Source: Vibrio sp. CB1-14 (GTDB taxonomy: Bacteria > Pseudomonadota > Gammaproteobacteria > Enterobacterales > Vibrionaceae). From it: a DNA stretch of 64,000 nucleotides. The notes beneath the pieces were generated by a model. It searched no databases. It saw only the letters and a list, made by a program, of their open reading frames with translations, and was not told the DNA's origin. Every line of letters starts with the position of its first letter. Positions within the stretch are counted from its first letter, which is position 1. A program made the position numbers and the translations under genes. The stretch is from NCBI RefSeq assembly GCF_040412085.2, contig NZ_CP115920.1, positions 186,001 through 250,000 of the forward strand, read 5' to 3'. Positions 8,587 through 17,024 of this stretch are shown piece after piece.

Positions 8587-10005
8587 CTAGAGCTTTTTGA
8601 TAAATCGACTTTCCACTTGTACGGAGAAGTCGTTGCTGTCACTCAGTATAAACTGAATTGTCGAGACAGGTGAACTTAGCGCATCCGGATCGGCGCCAAG
8701 GCTCATTGGCAGGTTATACACTTCACCCGGTTCAACGGTAATGGTTTGTCTGCCATACCAAGTTGCATCTTTTATACCAGAAACACTTAACGTGTACTGT
8801 TGCTCTTGCTGGGTTTTATTGATGACTTTTAGGGTGTAGGTATTCTCAACTAAGCCATCACTGTTTACTCGGAATAACTGATTGCGATCGCGCAGTACAC
8901 TGAGACCTGCAGGGTCGACCGCCGATACTTGAACAAAGAACAAGGCAATCATGACCAGCAGTACCGCGCCGTAACCGAGTAGCTTTGGTCGCATTACCTT
9001 AGTGTGTTTGCCCGATAAGCGGTGCTCGGTGGTGTAGCTGATCAGTCCCTTGTCGTAACCCATGCGATCCATGGTTTTGTCACAGGCATCGATACAAGCG
9101 CCGCAGTTAATACATTCGTATTGCAGACCGTCGCGAATATCGATGCCTGTTGGGCAGACCTGCACGCAGAGATCGCAGTCGATACAGTCACCCAATCCAA
9201 GCTGTTTCGGATCCGCCTTGCGAGAGCGAGGCCCCCGCTTTTCACCGCGCTTAGTGTTGTAACCGACGATGAAGGTGTCTTTGTCGAACATTGCCGACTG
9301 GAAGCGAGCATACGGGCACATGTGGATACACATGATCGAGCGCATCCAGCCTGCATTGGCGTAAGTACATGCGGCAAAGAATACGACCCAGAACACAGGC
9401 CAAAAGCTGGCGTTGAAGGTGAAGAAGTCGCTGACCAGTGGACCAATGGGTACAAAGTAGCCGGTAAAGGTAAAGCCTGTGGCAAGGGCAATCGCTATCC
9501 AAGCTGCGTGCTTGAGGCCTTTGCGTGCGATGAGGTTACCCGTGAGCTTGCCGCTATCTTGCTTGCGGCGCTTGTTGGCACTGCCTTCGAGCTTTTCTTC
9601 AAACCAGATGTACATAAAGGTCCAAACGGTTTGTGGGCATAAGTAGCCACACCATACGCGACCTAAAAAGGTGGTGATAAAGAATAGACCAAACGCGGCG
9701 ACCATAAATAGCAGCGCAAGTAGGGTGAGATCTTGCGGATAAAGGGTGGTACCAAAAAAGTTAAACTGCTGATTACCGATATCGAGCAGTACCGCTTGTC
9801 TCTCGCCATAAGGTATCCATGGCACCAGGGCAAATAACACCAGTAGGAACCAGCCGCCATAGCGTCTTAATTTCTGAAAGGTACCTTTACTCTCTCGAAC
9901 ATAGATTCGGTTGCTTGGGTTGAATCTGTCGCCGTTGCCTTTGTGGGTTTTGGGGTTGAACGTTTTAGGCGTCACATCCTTTACGTCGATTTTGTCCTGA
10001 CTCAT
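8587..10005 (-). CDS. ccoG: Cytochrome c oxidase accessory protein CcoG
   Basis: Membrane ferredoxin-like protein (also RdxA/FixG) that acts in copper delivery to cbb3 cytochrome oxidase, probably as a copper reductase. About five hydrophobic segments flank the motif GRVWCGYLCPQTVW, and a cytoplasmic 2x[4Fe-4S] domain carries CIDCDLCVQVCP and CINCGACIDAC. A C-terminal Ig-like FixG domain follows the last membrane segment. Start 10005 (MSQDKIDV) has AAGGACA upstream; the reading frame can extend to 10089 but without a ribosome site. The cco structural genes are not in this window. Confidence 0.94.
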   Translation of the reverse strand: MSQDKIDVKDVTPKTFNPKTHKGNGDRFNPSNRIYVRESKGTFQKLRRYGGWFLLVLFALVPWIPYGERQAVLLDIGNQQFNFFGTTLYPQDLTLLALLFMVAAFGLFFITTFLGRVWCGYLCPQTVWTFMYIWFEEKLEGSANKRRKQDSGKLTGNLIARKGLKHAAWIAIALATGFTFTGYFVPIGPLVSDFFTFNASFWPVFWVVFFAACTYANAGWMRSIMCIHMCPYARFQSAMFDKDTFIVGYNTKRGEKRGPRSRKADPKQLGLGDCIDCDLCVQVCPTGIDIRDGLQYECINCGACIDACDKTMDRMGYDKGLISYTTEHRLSGKHTKVMRPKLLGYGAVLLVMIALFFVQVSAVDPAGLSVLRDRNQLFRVNSDGLVENTYTLKVINKTQQEQQYTLSVSGIKDATWYGRQTITVEPGEVYNLPMSLGADPDALSSPVSTIQFILSDSNDFSVQVESRFIKKL

Positions 10006-10211
10006 TGTTGAGTGTCCTTCTTGGGCTGACGGTGCGTTTCGTACACACTCTATCTTTTCCGACATTGCAGTAACTGTGTACTGTGCCATGCCACATTATT
10101 TGGCAGTGCTATTCAGTACGCAGTATGAAAACCCAAGGATTATAACCTTGATAACAATTTCATTTCTTTAAGGCTATCAACCTTTAACAACAAAATGAGC
10201 GAGCGGTCATA

Positions 10212-10243
10212 GAAAAAACGACCCTATAAAGGGTCGTTTTTAT
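10212..10243 (-). terminator. Terminator after yihD
   Basis: AAAAACGACCC TATAAA GGGTCGTTTTT, a symmetrical 11-bp stem with A/T tails, immediately downstream of the yihD stop. Confidence 0.9.
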
Positions 10244-10252
10244 AACTCATGG

Positions 10253-10519
10253 TTATTTGATGATACCGCGAGCCTTGAGCAACGCAGTCTTGAAATCATC
10301 TTCTTGGTCTTTGGCAAGACCCGGGATCATCTCGTCTTTTTTGCTGTTACGCATCTTTAGATGATAGATAAGTACATCATCAGTTAGCTCTTCGAGTTTG
10401 CCTTCATAGCCAGCTTCTTTAGCGAGCTTAACTAGGAATTCAAGCAGATTGAGGTCGGAATCTTTTTGCCATTCAGGGTGAATGAGCTCGATCAGTTCGT
10501 TGACGCGGTGACACTTCAT
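10253..10519 (-). CDS. yihD: YihD family protein (DUF1040)
   Basis: An 88-aa soluble protein that matches E. coli YihD over its full length: [38 protein letters not shown]. No function is established that I know of. Start 10519 follows GGAGAAAGTT; a further in-frame ATG at 10531 overlaps this site. In E. coli the gene also lies near srkA and dsbA. Confidence 0.92.
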   Translation of the reverse strand: MKCHRVNELIELIHPEWQKDSDLNLLEFLVKLAKEAGYEGKLEELTDDVLIYHLKMRNSKKDEMIPGLAKDQEDDFKTALLKARGIIK

Positions 10520-10615
10520 AACTTTCTCCACAAAATTTATAGGTATTTTTGAGTAAAAGTATCAAAGATCATTGAGAATACCAATATGTGGTGAAATAGA
10601 AGACAAAAAAAAGCG

Positions 10616-10626
10616 CAGACAGACTG
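10616..10626. repeat. Target-site duplication, left copy
   Basis: CAGACAGACTG, identical to 12052-12062 and flanking the IS4 element exactly. Eleven bases is within the usual size for IS4-family insertions. Confidence 0.95.
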
Positions 10627-10647
10627 TAATGCTTGTAAGTTAAGAAG

Positions 10648-11959
10648 CTAACACCTTTTAGAAGGCCTAGTCGCATAGCGACTGGGCCTTCTTTTTACCG
10701 CTCTTGGATAGCTCCTATCTCGCCTTTCTGGCAACGTAAAACTCTCAGCCATATCTAGGATATAGTTCATCACCTCCGGGATTCTTCCAGGTGCGACGGC
10801 AGGAAGGAGTTGTAACTGTCCTATTAAGAACAACGAAGCTTGTTTAAAGCCTATCTGGTAAGGCATTACCTTGTTTTGGTCGTAGGCCATTTGGCACATT
10901 AAGAACCGAAGTAAGTTATAGGCCAACAGCATCCCCCACAGTTCTTGTTCTATTAGTTCGGGCTTTTTGCTTCTTAGAGTCAGGTTGTTTTGAAGCATAT
11001 ATTGTTTCATCTCTCGATAACCCAACTCTATCTCCCATCGATGTCCATAAAGCTCTGAGATGTCTTTTCCTGGGTAGCGCAAGGGGTCAGTCATCGAGGT
11101 TAACAACCGTACCTCCTTACCCTTAATAGTCTTAGTTATCAATCGAGCTTCCAGTGTTTCTGGTGCATCGTGCCACTTTTCCTAGCTTGAGGGGATAGCT
11201 TTAATTCGACCAACTCTTGCCCACGCCCTAACTTGCGAAGCATTGTGTATTGAGCTCCTTTACGCATTGGAATAAGCCAATGCCTCTCTACCCTGTTGTC
11301 TGCCAACGGTGCAATAGTCCTAGAGCGTAAAAACCTCTATCGAAGATAGTTAGGCTATGGTCGGGAGAGCGCTCAATGAGCTCCGTAGTTAAGTCCACTT
11401 CGCTCTTTGATGTAGAGTCGAACGATGCACTATTTAGAAGGTGACTTGTCAGCTCCATATGGCAGACCATTCGGACCTGAGGGTATTCGGACGAGCACTT
11501 TTGATTCCGAGTTCGACTGAAGCGCTCATCATTGTCTTTAGTATCAGGGGTTCGCCAGACTACACCGTCGACCGCATGAAGTGTTAAACCATGCCAGTCT
11601 GGGTGGGGCGTTTTGTCATTCCATAGTTTCTGCGTTTGAGTAAAGACGGATTTCATGACATCGGAGCCCAGCCTTTGTCTTGCCTGAATTACTGCACTCG
11701 GAGCAACAAATGGCTTCTTACCTGGGAGAAGAATATCCAGCTTCGAGACGACCTTCTCCATGGACAAATGGCGATACAGAGACATCCCAACAACACTCCA
11801 AACCATCATTTCCATTGGTAACCTTCGTCTGCGAATAGTCGTAATTCCTGTATCTTCCAAACACTGGGAAATGAGTTCTGGAGAAAGCAGATCAGATAAA
11901 CCCGAAAGTTGCTCTGCAGAGAATTGATGAACTTGGTTAAGAGCCTGTCTTAAAAACAT
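10648..11959 (-). pseudogene. IS4-family transposase, two frameshifts
   Basis: DDE transposase of the IS4 group. The N-terminal part has [25 protein letters not shown], first Asp in [14 protein letters not shown], and second Asp in [11 protein letters not shown]. The C-terminal part has the YREMK signature with the Glu (HRWEIELGYREMKQ). The frame breaks near 11288-11293, where the expected Q(T)G-ERHW junction lacks one base, and again in the A run at 11177-11180, where AGGAAAAGTGG should be AGGAAAAAGTGG. Between the breaks the middle frame reads ERHWLIPMRKGAQY.., clear IS4 sequence. Each break is a one-base loss, and IS4 transposases are normally one uninterrupted frame, so this copy should be inactive. 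An upstream extension to 12019 is open but lacks family similarity. Confidence 0.93.
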
Positions 11960-11996
11960 AAAAAAAATCCGAGTGCATTGAATACACTCGGATTTT
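11960..11996 (-). terminator. Hairpin just before the transposase start
   Basis: On the minus strand AAAATCCGAGTG and CACTCGGATTTT form a 12-bp stem followed by TTTT, ending at the transposase ATG (11959). It looks like a terminator or translation-blocking hairpin that shields the IS from outside transcripts, as is known for several IS4/IS10-type elements. Confidence 0.65.
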
Positions 11997-12051
11997 GACA
12001 CTTTGAATGGATCGTTCAACCGATCATTTAGTTGTTAACTGATCGGCATTA

Positions 12052-12062
12052 CAGACAGACTG
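12052..12062. repeat. Target-site duplication, right copy
   Basis: CAGACAGACTG, the second copy of the 11-bp duplication next to the right IS end. Confidence 0.95.
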
Positions 12063-12070
12063 CGCTTTTT
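12052..12070 (-). terminator. Remaining half of a terminator split by the IS
   Basis: Removing the IS and one target copy rejoins an A8 run, GCGCAG, ACAGA, CTGCGC and TTTTT: an 11-bp stem with 5-base loop and T tail right after the stop of the small gene at 12072. The right part here and the left part at 10605-10626 are now 1.4 kb apart, so the original hairpin is broken. Confidence 0.8.
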
Positions 12071-12071
12071 A

Positions 12072-12290
12072 TTAAGCTGCCTTAACAACGCTTGTTGGCG
12101 TTGATGTCATTCGGACACCTTGCTCAACTAGGGTCATTGAAGGAGCGACTTTTTTCGCGACAGGTGCAGCGACAAAACCACTGCGACGACGCATTAACGC
12201 ACTACGGTTAGCCGAGTACGAAAACCTGACGGGTGTTGGGCGCATATTGTTGTAACCTAACAAGTCAGGCAATTCCGTTGCCAAATACAT
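12072..12290 (-). CDS. Small hypothetical protein
   Basis: A 72-aa basic protein (MYLATELPDLLGYNN...) with an Arg/Ser-rich middle (SANRSALMRRRSG) and an Ala/Val/Lys tail; no signal peptide or domain recognised. Start 12290 is preceded by AGGTGATC. The frame stays open to a TTG at 12329 but with no ribosome site. Support comes from the ribosome site, the terminator directly after the stop (now split by the IS), and a perfect palindrome about 90 nt upstream. It could also be a short open frame without product. Confidence 0.5.
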   Translation of the reverse strand: MYLATELPDLLGYNNMRPTPVRFSYSANRSALMRRRSGFVAAPVAKKVAPSMTLVEQGVRMTSTPTSVVKAA

Positions 12291-12379
12291 GGCCTGATCA
12301 CCTATGAGAAACACTGAATAGACTCCCAATGTCGCTCTTTTTTGACTGATGCCACTCCAAATAAGTAATCAGGAATAAC

Positions 12380-12395
12380 GGTGTGCATGCACACC
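12380..12395. promoter_or_regulatory. 16-bp perfect palindrome, operator candidate
   Basis: GGTGTGCATGCACACC in the gap between the divergent small gene (12290) and the spo0M-like gene (12551). No T tract follows, so it is more like a dimer binding site than a terminator. The regulator is unknown. Confidence 0.4.
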
Positions 12396-12550
12396 ACGCA
12401 TAGAATAGCAGTAAGCGTCTGGATATTCGATAGATCTCATAAAAAAAGTGGTTATTTTTTCTTCACTGACTCTGTGCGCGTAACGTTTGTTTTCTCTCGC
12501 GATTTACGATACAACACTAGCTGTGTCTTCGGTTATAAAGGGAACTAAGT

Positions 12551-13351
12551 ATGTCTTTTTTCACAAAAACCTTAGCAAGTTTTGGAATAGGGGCAGCCAA
12601 AGTTGACTCTGTTCTGTATCAAGAGTTTCTGCATCCTGGAGAAACCGCAAAAGTGACCATTCATGTTTATGGTGGTAAAACCGCGCAAACAGTAGACAAC
12701 ATCAAGCTCAAGCTCTGCTGCCGTTACATCGACGAGGTAGCGCAAAACCAAAACGACAACAGTAACCATCCCGGGGCGCCAAAAAAGAAAGTTTCCAAAA
12801 CCTATGAATTGCAATCTTGGACGCTGCCGTATGCCTTTACTATAGAACCTGGTGAAACTCGTGACTTCGATGTTGAACTGGATGTGCCCTGGAATACTCC
12901 GGTGACAATCGGTGATTCACGTGTGTGGCTAGAGACCGGCCTCGATATTGCCATGGCAGCGGATCCGAAAGACAAAGATATGCTGACCGTTCGCCCCGAT
13001 CCTCTCATTGATGGCATTTTTGTCGCGCTTGAAGATCAAGGGCTGCGCATACGCCAAGTGGAATGCGAAGCAGCGAAAGGCTTTGCGATGCCTTTTGTTC
13101 AAGAGTTTGAGTTTGTGCCGACCACAGGTCCCTATCACGGCCGCTGGCGAGAGTTAGAGATCATTGCGTATCGAAGTGAGGATGAACTTAAGTTATGGTT
13201 CGAGATTGACCGTAATAAAGAAGGGGTCAAAGGTATGTTGTCTAGTTTGATTGGCCTTGGCCAGCTTAAACGCGAGCTCACTTTGCCAAGTTCTCTTTCT
13301 GGTGAAGAAGCGGGCAAGCAAGTACTGGACTACCTAGAGCAAACAACCTAA
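12551..13351 (+). CDS. Spo0M-like sporulation-control family protein
   Basis: A 266-aa member of the SpoOM family (PF07070), an arrestin-like beta-sandwich fold. The opening MSFFTKTLASFGIGAAKVDSV is typical, followed by HPGETAKVTIHVYGG, the LPYAFTIEPGETRDFDVELDVPWNTPVT block and DPLIDGIF. In Bacillus the family affects sporulation; in Vibrio, which does not sporulate, the role is unknown. Start is supported by AAGGGAACTAAGT. No signal peptide or membrane segment, so cytoplasmic. The next gene follows after 70 nt containing a strong hairpin. Confidence 0.88.
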   Translation: MSFFTKTLASFGIGAAKVDSVLYQEFLHPGETAKVTIHVYGGKTAQTVDNIKLKLCCRYIDEVAQNQNDNSNHPGAPKKKVSKTYELQSWTLPYAFTIEPGETRDFDVELDVPWNTPVTIGDSRVWLETGLDIAMAADPKDKDMLTVRPDPLIDGIFVALEDQGLRIRQVECEAAKGFAMPFVQEFEFVPTTGPYHGRWRELEIIAYRSEDELKLWFEIDRNKEGVKGMLSSLIGLGQLKRELTLPSSLSGEEAGKQVLDYLEQTT

Positions 13352-13381
13352 CTTTGAGCTAACACATGTTCGCTGACTGTG

Positions 13382-13417
13382 GCATACTCTGATTTTGTCA
13401 CCAAAATCAGAGTATGC
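13382..13417 (+). promoter_or_regulatory. 16-bp perfect hairpin at the trhA start
   Basis: GCATACTCTGATTTTG, loop TCAC, CAAAATCAGAGTATGC: 16 uninterrupted pairs. It ends 4 nt before ATG 13422 and covers the place where the ribosome site should be. There is no T run, so it is not a standard terminator. It may control translation or bind a protein. Confidence 0.6.
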
Positions 13418-13421
13418 GGGT

Positions 13422-14072
13422 ATGTCGATGATCACTTCCCACTACAGCGCACGTGAAGAGTGGGCTAACAGTGTTACCCATGGCATTGGTATCCTGCTGT
13501 CGATCGTAGGTTTGGTATTGCTGCTGCAGCGCTCACTGGCCGCAGATGCCGATGTGATGACCATAATCAGTATGAGTCTGTATGGCGGCAGCATGATCAC
13601 CTTGTTCTTCGCCTCTACCCTGTATCACTCTATTCCGCACCCCAGCAGTAAACGTTGGCTCAAGACCTTTGATCACTGCGCTATTTTCTTACTGATCGCG
13701 GGTAGCTATACCCCATTTATGCTGGTGAGTTTACGCACGCCACTTGCGATTGGATTGATGGTGGTTATTTGGGCGCTTGCTGTAATTGGCATTATCATGA
13801 AGCTGTTTTTTGTCTATCGCTTCAAGCGCGCGTCATTGATTACTTATCTGGTGATGGGGTGGTTATCGCTAATCGTAATTTACCAGCTTGCCAAACACCT
13901 TGACCCTTCTGGTCTAATTCTACTAGCTGCCGGCGGGGCAATTTACACACTGGGCGTGGTGTTCTACGCCAACAAGCGCATACCTTTCAACCACGCCATC
14001 TGGCATCTGTTTGTGTTAGGGGGGGCTGCGTGTCACTTTTTTGCCATATATTGGTACGTGACACCGGTGTAA
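13422..14072 (+). CDS. trhA: Hemolysin III family membrane protein TrhA
   Basis: A seven-helix membrane protein of the PAQR/hemolysin III family, close to E. coli YqfA/TrhA, linked to membrane-fluidity and energy homeostasis. Conserved family motifs are visible: [12 protein letters not shown], the STLYHSIPH histidine-containing segment, [16 protein letters not shown], and the C-terminal [22 protein letters not shown], which carry the His/Asp/Ser metal-site residues. Start 13422 (MSMITSHYS) fits family length; an earlier TTG at 13395 lies inside a hairpin. No good ribosome site is visible outside the hairpin. Confidence 0.9.
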   Translation: MSMITSHYSAREEWANSVTHGIGILLSIVGLVLLLQRSLAADADVMTIISMSLYGGSMITLFFASTLYHSIPHPSSKRWLKTFDHCAIFLLIAGSYTPFMLVSLRTPLAIGLMVVIWALAVIGIIMKLFFVYRFKRASLITYLVMGWLSLIVIYQLAKHLDPSGLILLAAGGAIYTLGVVFYANKRIPFNHAIWHLFVLGGAACHFFAIYWYVTPV

Positions 14073-14090
14073 CTGAGATAACGCCGCGAA

Positions 14091-15536
14091 TTAGCGGCGC
14101 CAGAATGCAGGGAAGAACAGTACGATCAGCGTGAGGATTTCCAAGCGCCCCATTAACATACCTAAACTCAGTAACCATTTTGCCGCATCGGGCAGCGGAG
14201 CGAAGTTCCCTGTAGGGCCAATGATTGAGCCCATTCCCGGTCCCACATTAGCAACAGCGGTAATCGCACCAGAGATACTGGTGGTAGGGTCTAAACCCAT
14301 CGCGCTCAGTGCCCCAGCAAGGGCGATAATAGTGACAAAGAACATCAAGCCAAATGCCACCACTGAGCGAACAATGTCATCGTTCACTGGTCGCTGGTTG
14401 TAACGTTGTACGAATACACCAGAAGGGTGAATAAGCTTCATCATTTGTTTGTGCAGCAGGGTCACCGCAATCTGAAAGCGGAAGATTTTAATGCCACCAG
14501 ATGTTGAACCGGAACATGCCCCCACCATCATCATAAACGCAAACACCACTGACGGTAGTGGTCCCCAAGCGGTGAAGTCTTCCAAGCCAAATCCGGTCGT
14601 CGTGACCACTGAGACGATGTTGAACATAGAGACGCGAAAGGCATCATCTAAGGCATAGCCGTCCTCGAAAAACAACCAAAGAGCCACAACCGTACTGGCT
14701 ATCAAGAACAAATAACCAAAGCCGCGCACTTGAGCGTCATTGAACAACACTCTAGGGTCGCGCTTCGACAGTGCGGCCACAAATAACAAGAAGGGTAAAC
14801 CACCTAAGAACATAAATACGGTACCCACCCAATGTGACCCTTCTGAGAAGTGGTTCATTGAGCCATCAGAGGTGGAGTAGCCGCCAGTGGACAACGTGGT
14901 AAACGAGTGGTTAATGGCATCGAATAGATTCATGCCTGTAGCAAGATAGCCGAGTAAGCACAGCCCGGTTAGCACTAAATACACCACCACGATATTTTTC
15001 GCGACGGTCTTCGCTCGCGGACTGCTTTTATCAGACCAGTCAGAAGACTCGGTCTGGAACAGTCGCATCCCGCCGACGTTGAGCATTGGCAAGACAGCGA
15101 CTGCCATCACAATAAAGCCGATGCCGCCGAGCCACTGTAATATTGAGCGCCATAGCAAGATACTTGGTGCCATGTTGTCTAGTCCACTGAGCACGGTCGA
15201 GCCAGTGGTGGTGATGCCTGACATGGTTTCAAAGTAGGCGTCGGTAAAACTAATGTGGTTGATGAACACAAAAGGCAGCGCCGCAAACGCGCTGGCAATG
15301 GTCCACACCAAACTGGTGATCAAGAACATGTCTCGAACACCCAGCTTAAAGTGTTTGGTTCGGCCGATGGATAGGCACAGGAAAGCCGCGATATGAGTAA
15401 TGATGACAGCAAGACCAAAGTCCAGAAAGCCATCAGTACCAGTAAAGAAGGCGACTAGAGTCGGCACGTACATAAATAGGGCGAGCTTAGAGAGCACCAA
15501 CCCTATAACGAACGAGACCGGACGGGCGTTAACCAT
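14091..15536 (-). CDS. trkH: Trk potassium uptake membrane subunit TrkH
   Basis: The K+-translocating inner-membrane subunit. About ten hydrophobic segments are present, with repeated selectivity-filter glycine motifs such as MSGITTTGSTVL, TLSTGGYST, VVTTTGFG and AVANVGPGMG, one per pore loop. Length 481 aa is normal. Its start lies 9 nt after the trkA stop, so the two are translated from one message. TrkA gates this channel by nucleotide binding. Confidence 0.96.
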   Translation of the reverse strand: MVNARPVSFVIGLVLSKLALFMYVPTLVAFFTGTDGFLDFGLAVIITHIAAFLCLSIGRTKHFKLGVRDMFLITSLVWTIASAFAALPFVFINHISFTDAYFETMSGITTTGSTVLSGLDNMAPSILLWRSILQWLGGIGFIVMAVAVLPMLNVGGMRLFQTESSDWSDKSSPRAKTVAKNIVVVYLVLTGLCLLGYLATGMNLFDAINHSFTTLSTGGYSTSDGSMNHFSEGSHWVGTVFMFLGGLPFLLFVAALSKRDPRVLFNDAQVRGFGYLFLIASTVVALWLFFEDGYALDDAFRVSMFNIVSVVTTTGFGLEDFTAWGPLPSVVFAFMMMVGACSGSTSGGIKIFRFQIAVTLLHKQMMKLIHPSGVFVQRYNQRPVNDDIVRSVVAFGLMFFVTIIALAGALSAMGLDPTTSISGAITAVANVGPGMGSIIGPTGNFAPLPDAAKWLLSLGMLMGRLEILTLIVLFFPAFWRR

Positions 15537-15545
15537 AAAATTGCC

Positions 15546-16922
15546 TTACAAGAAGAACGCGCTCGGCTGGAATAATGCCTCAACATCAGGCACGTATTTC
15601 TTATCAACCAAGAACATCACCACGTGGTCATCTTGCTCGATAATGGTTCGGTCGTGGGCAATCAATACTTCTTCACCACGCACAATCGCGCCAATAGTGG
15701 TACCTGGTGGTAGTTTGATTTCGCCAATGGCTTTGCCAACCACTTTGGATGTGGTTTCATCACCATGCGCAACGGCTTCAATGGCCTCAGCAGCGCCGCG
15801 ACGCAGTGAAGACACGTTAACGATATCTGCACGACGAACGTGAGTAAGTAGAGCTGAAATCGTCGCTTGCTGCGGTGAGATTGCTACATCAATGGTGCCG
15901 CCTTGTACCAGGTCAACATAAGCGCCGCGCTGGATAAGTACCATCACCTTTTTTGCGCCCATTTTCTTCGCCAGCATCGCCGACATGATGTTGGTTTCAT
16001 CTTCGTTGGTGAGCGCAATAAATACATCGACTTGATCGATGTTTTCCTCTGCAAGCAACTCTTGGTCAGCGGCATCACCACAGAAGACAATAGTGTTTTC
16101 TAGTTCTTCAGAGAGCTTCTCTGCACGCTGATAGCTGCGCTCAATCAGTTTAACGCTGTAGTTTTGCTCTAGGCGTTTGGCAAGACTGGCACCAATGTTA
16201 CCCCCACCCACAATCATGATGCGGCGATAAGGTTTCTCTAGGCGCTGCAGTTCACTCATTACTGAGCGAATGTGGTTGCTTGCCGCAACGAAGAACACTT
16301 CATCATCGGCTTCGATAATGGTGGTGCCTTGTGGACGGATAGGTCGTCCTTGACGGAAAATCGCTGCTACGCGGGTGTCAATGTGCGGCATGTGCTCACG
16401 CAGAGTCGATAGGGCATTACCCACTAGCGGGCCGCCGTAGTAAGCTTTTACCGCGACGAGGCTGACTCGCTCATCGGCAAAACTGACAACTTGCAGCGCG
16501 CCAGGATATTGGATCAGTCGTTCGATATAGCTTGTGACGAGCTCTTCAGGGGCAATCAGGTGGTCAACTGGAATTGCACCAGAGTTAAACAAGCTCTCTT
16601 TTTCAATCAAGTATTCACGTGAGCGAATACGCGCGACACGGTTAGGGGTGTTGAATAGCGAAAATGCTACCTGACAAGCCGCCATGTTGGTTTCGTCCAT
16701 ATTGGTTACGGCGACCAACATATCGGCATCTTGCGCGCCCGCTTCTCTTAGCACATCTGGGTGACAAGCGTAGCCATTGACGACACGCAAATCATACTTA
16801 TCTTGCAGCTCTCTTAAACGGTCGCTGTCGCGGTCGACGATAGTGATATCGTTGTTTTCCCCCACCAGGTTCTCCGCTAGGGTGCCACCAACTTGACCAG
16901 CTCCAAGAATGATGATTTTCAT
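15546..16922 (-). CDS. trkA: Trk potassium uptake regulatory protein TrkA
   Basis: Cytoplasmic peripheral protein that binds NAD(H)/ATP and gates TrkH. It has two tandem RCK modules: the first begins [19 protein letters not shown] and the second around residue 233 has [20 protein letters not shown], both GxGxxG Rossmann folds, each followed by a TrkA-C domain. Length 458 aa equals the E. coli protein. It precedes trkH and follows rsmB, the same order as in other gamma-proteobacteria. Confidence 0.97.
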   Translation of the reverse strand: MKIIILGAGQVGGTLAENLVGENNDITIVDRDSDRLRELQDKYDLRVVNGYACHPDVLREAGAQDADMLVAVTNMDETNMAACQVAFSLFNTPNRVARIRSREYLIEKESLFNSGAIPVDHLIAPEELVTSYIERLIQYPGALQVVSFADERVSLVAVKAYYGGPLVGNALSTLREHMPHIDTRVAAIFRQGRPIRPQGTTIIEADDEVFFVAASNHIRSVMSELQRLEKPYRRIMIVGGGNIGASLAKRLEQNYSVKLIERSYQRAEKLSEELENTIVFCGDAADQELLAEENIDQVDVFIALTNEDETNIMSAMLAKKMGAKKVMVLIQRGAYVDLVQGGTIDVAISPQQATISALLTHVRRADIVNVSSLRRGAAEAIEAVAHGDETTSKVVGKAIGEIKLPPGTTIGAIVRGEEVLIAHDRTIIEQDDHVVMFLVDKKYVPDVEALFQPSAFFL

Positions 16923-17024
16923 AACATTTCGCTCTTTTGTTTTTTATAAACTCGTTACGTCAATAGCATAGCCATCAATAAGTTAGCATGCTATTGATTT
17001 TTAAGTTCCCTACACAATGCTCGA

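Larger units (their letters stand above)
10627..12051 (-). mobile_element. IS4-family insertion sequence (1425 bp)
   Basis: The ends read TAATGCTTGTAAGTTAAGAA on the left and, on the other strand, TAATGCCGATCAGTTAACAA on the right. These match each other in TAATGC..G..AGTTAA.AA and resemble the ends I know for E. coli IS4 (1426 bp). An 11-bp direct repeat flanks it. It contains one IS4-type transposase gene on the minus strand, broken by two frameshifts, and a hairpin near the transposase start. The insertion sits in the loop of a terminator between a small unknown gene and yihD, disrupting no coding sequence. Confidence 0.96.

Noticed and set aside
11143..11293. Programmed frameshift in the IS transposase
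   Set aside because: IS4-family transposases use one frame; two separate one-base losses point to decay or sequence error.
16960..16996. Inverted repeat TCAATAGCAT/ATGCTATTGA between trkA and rsmB
   Set aside because: Its T tract is on the strand without a gene; no clear terminator or operator role.
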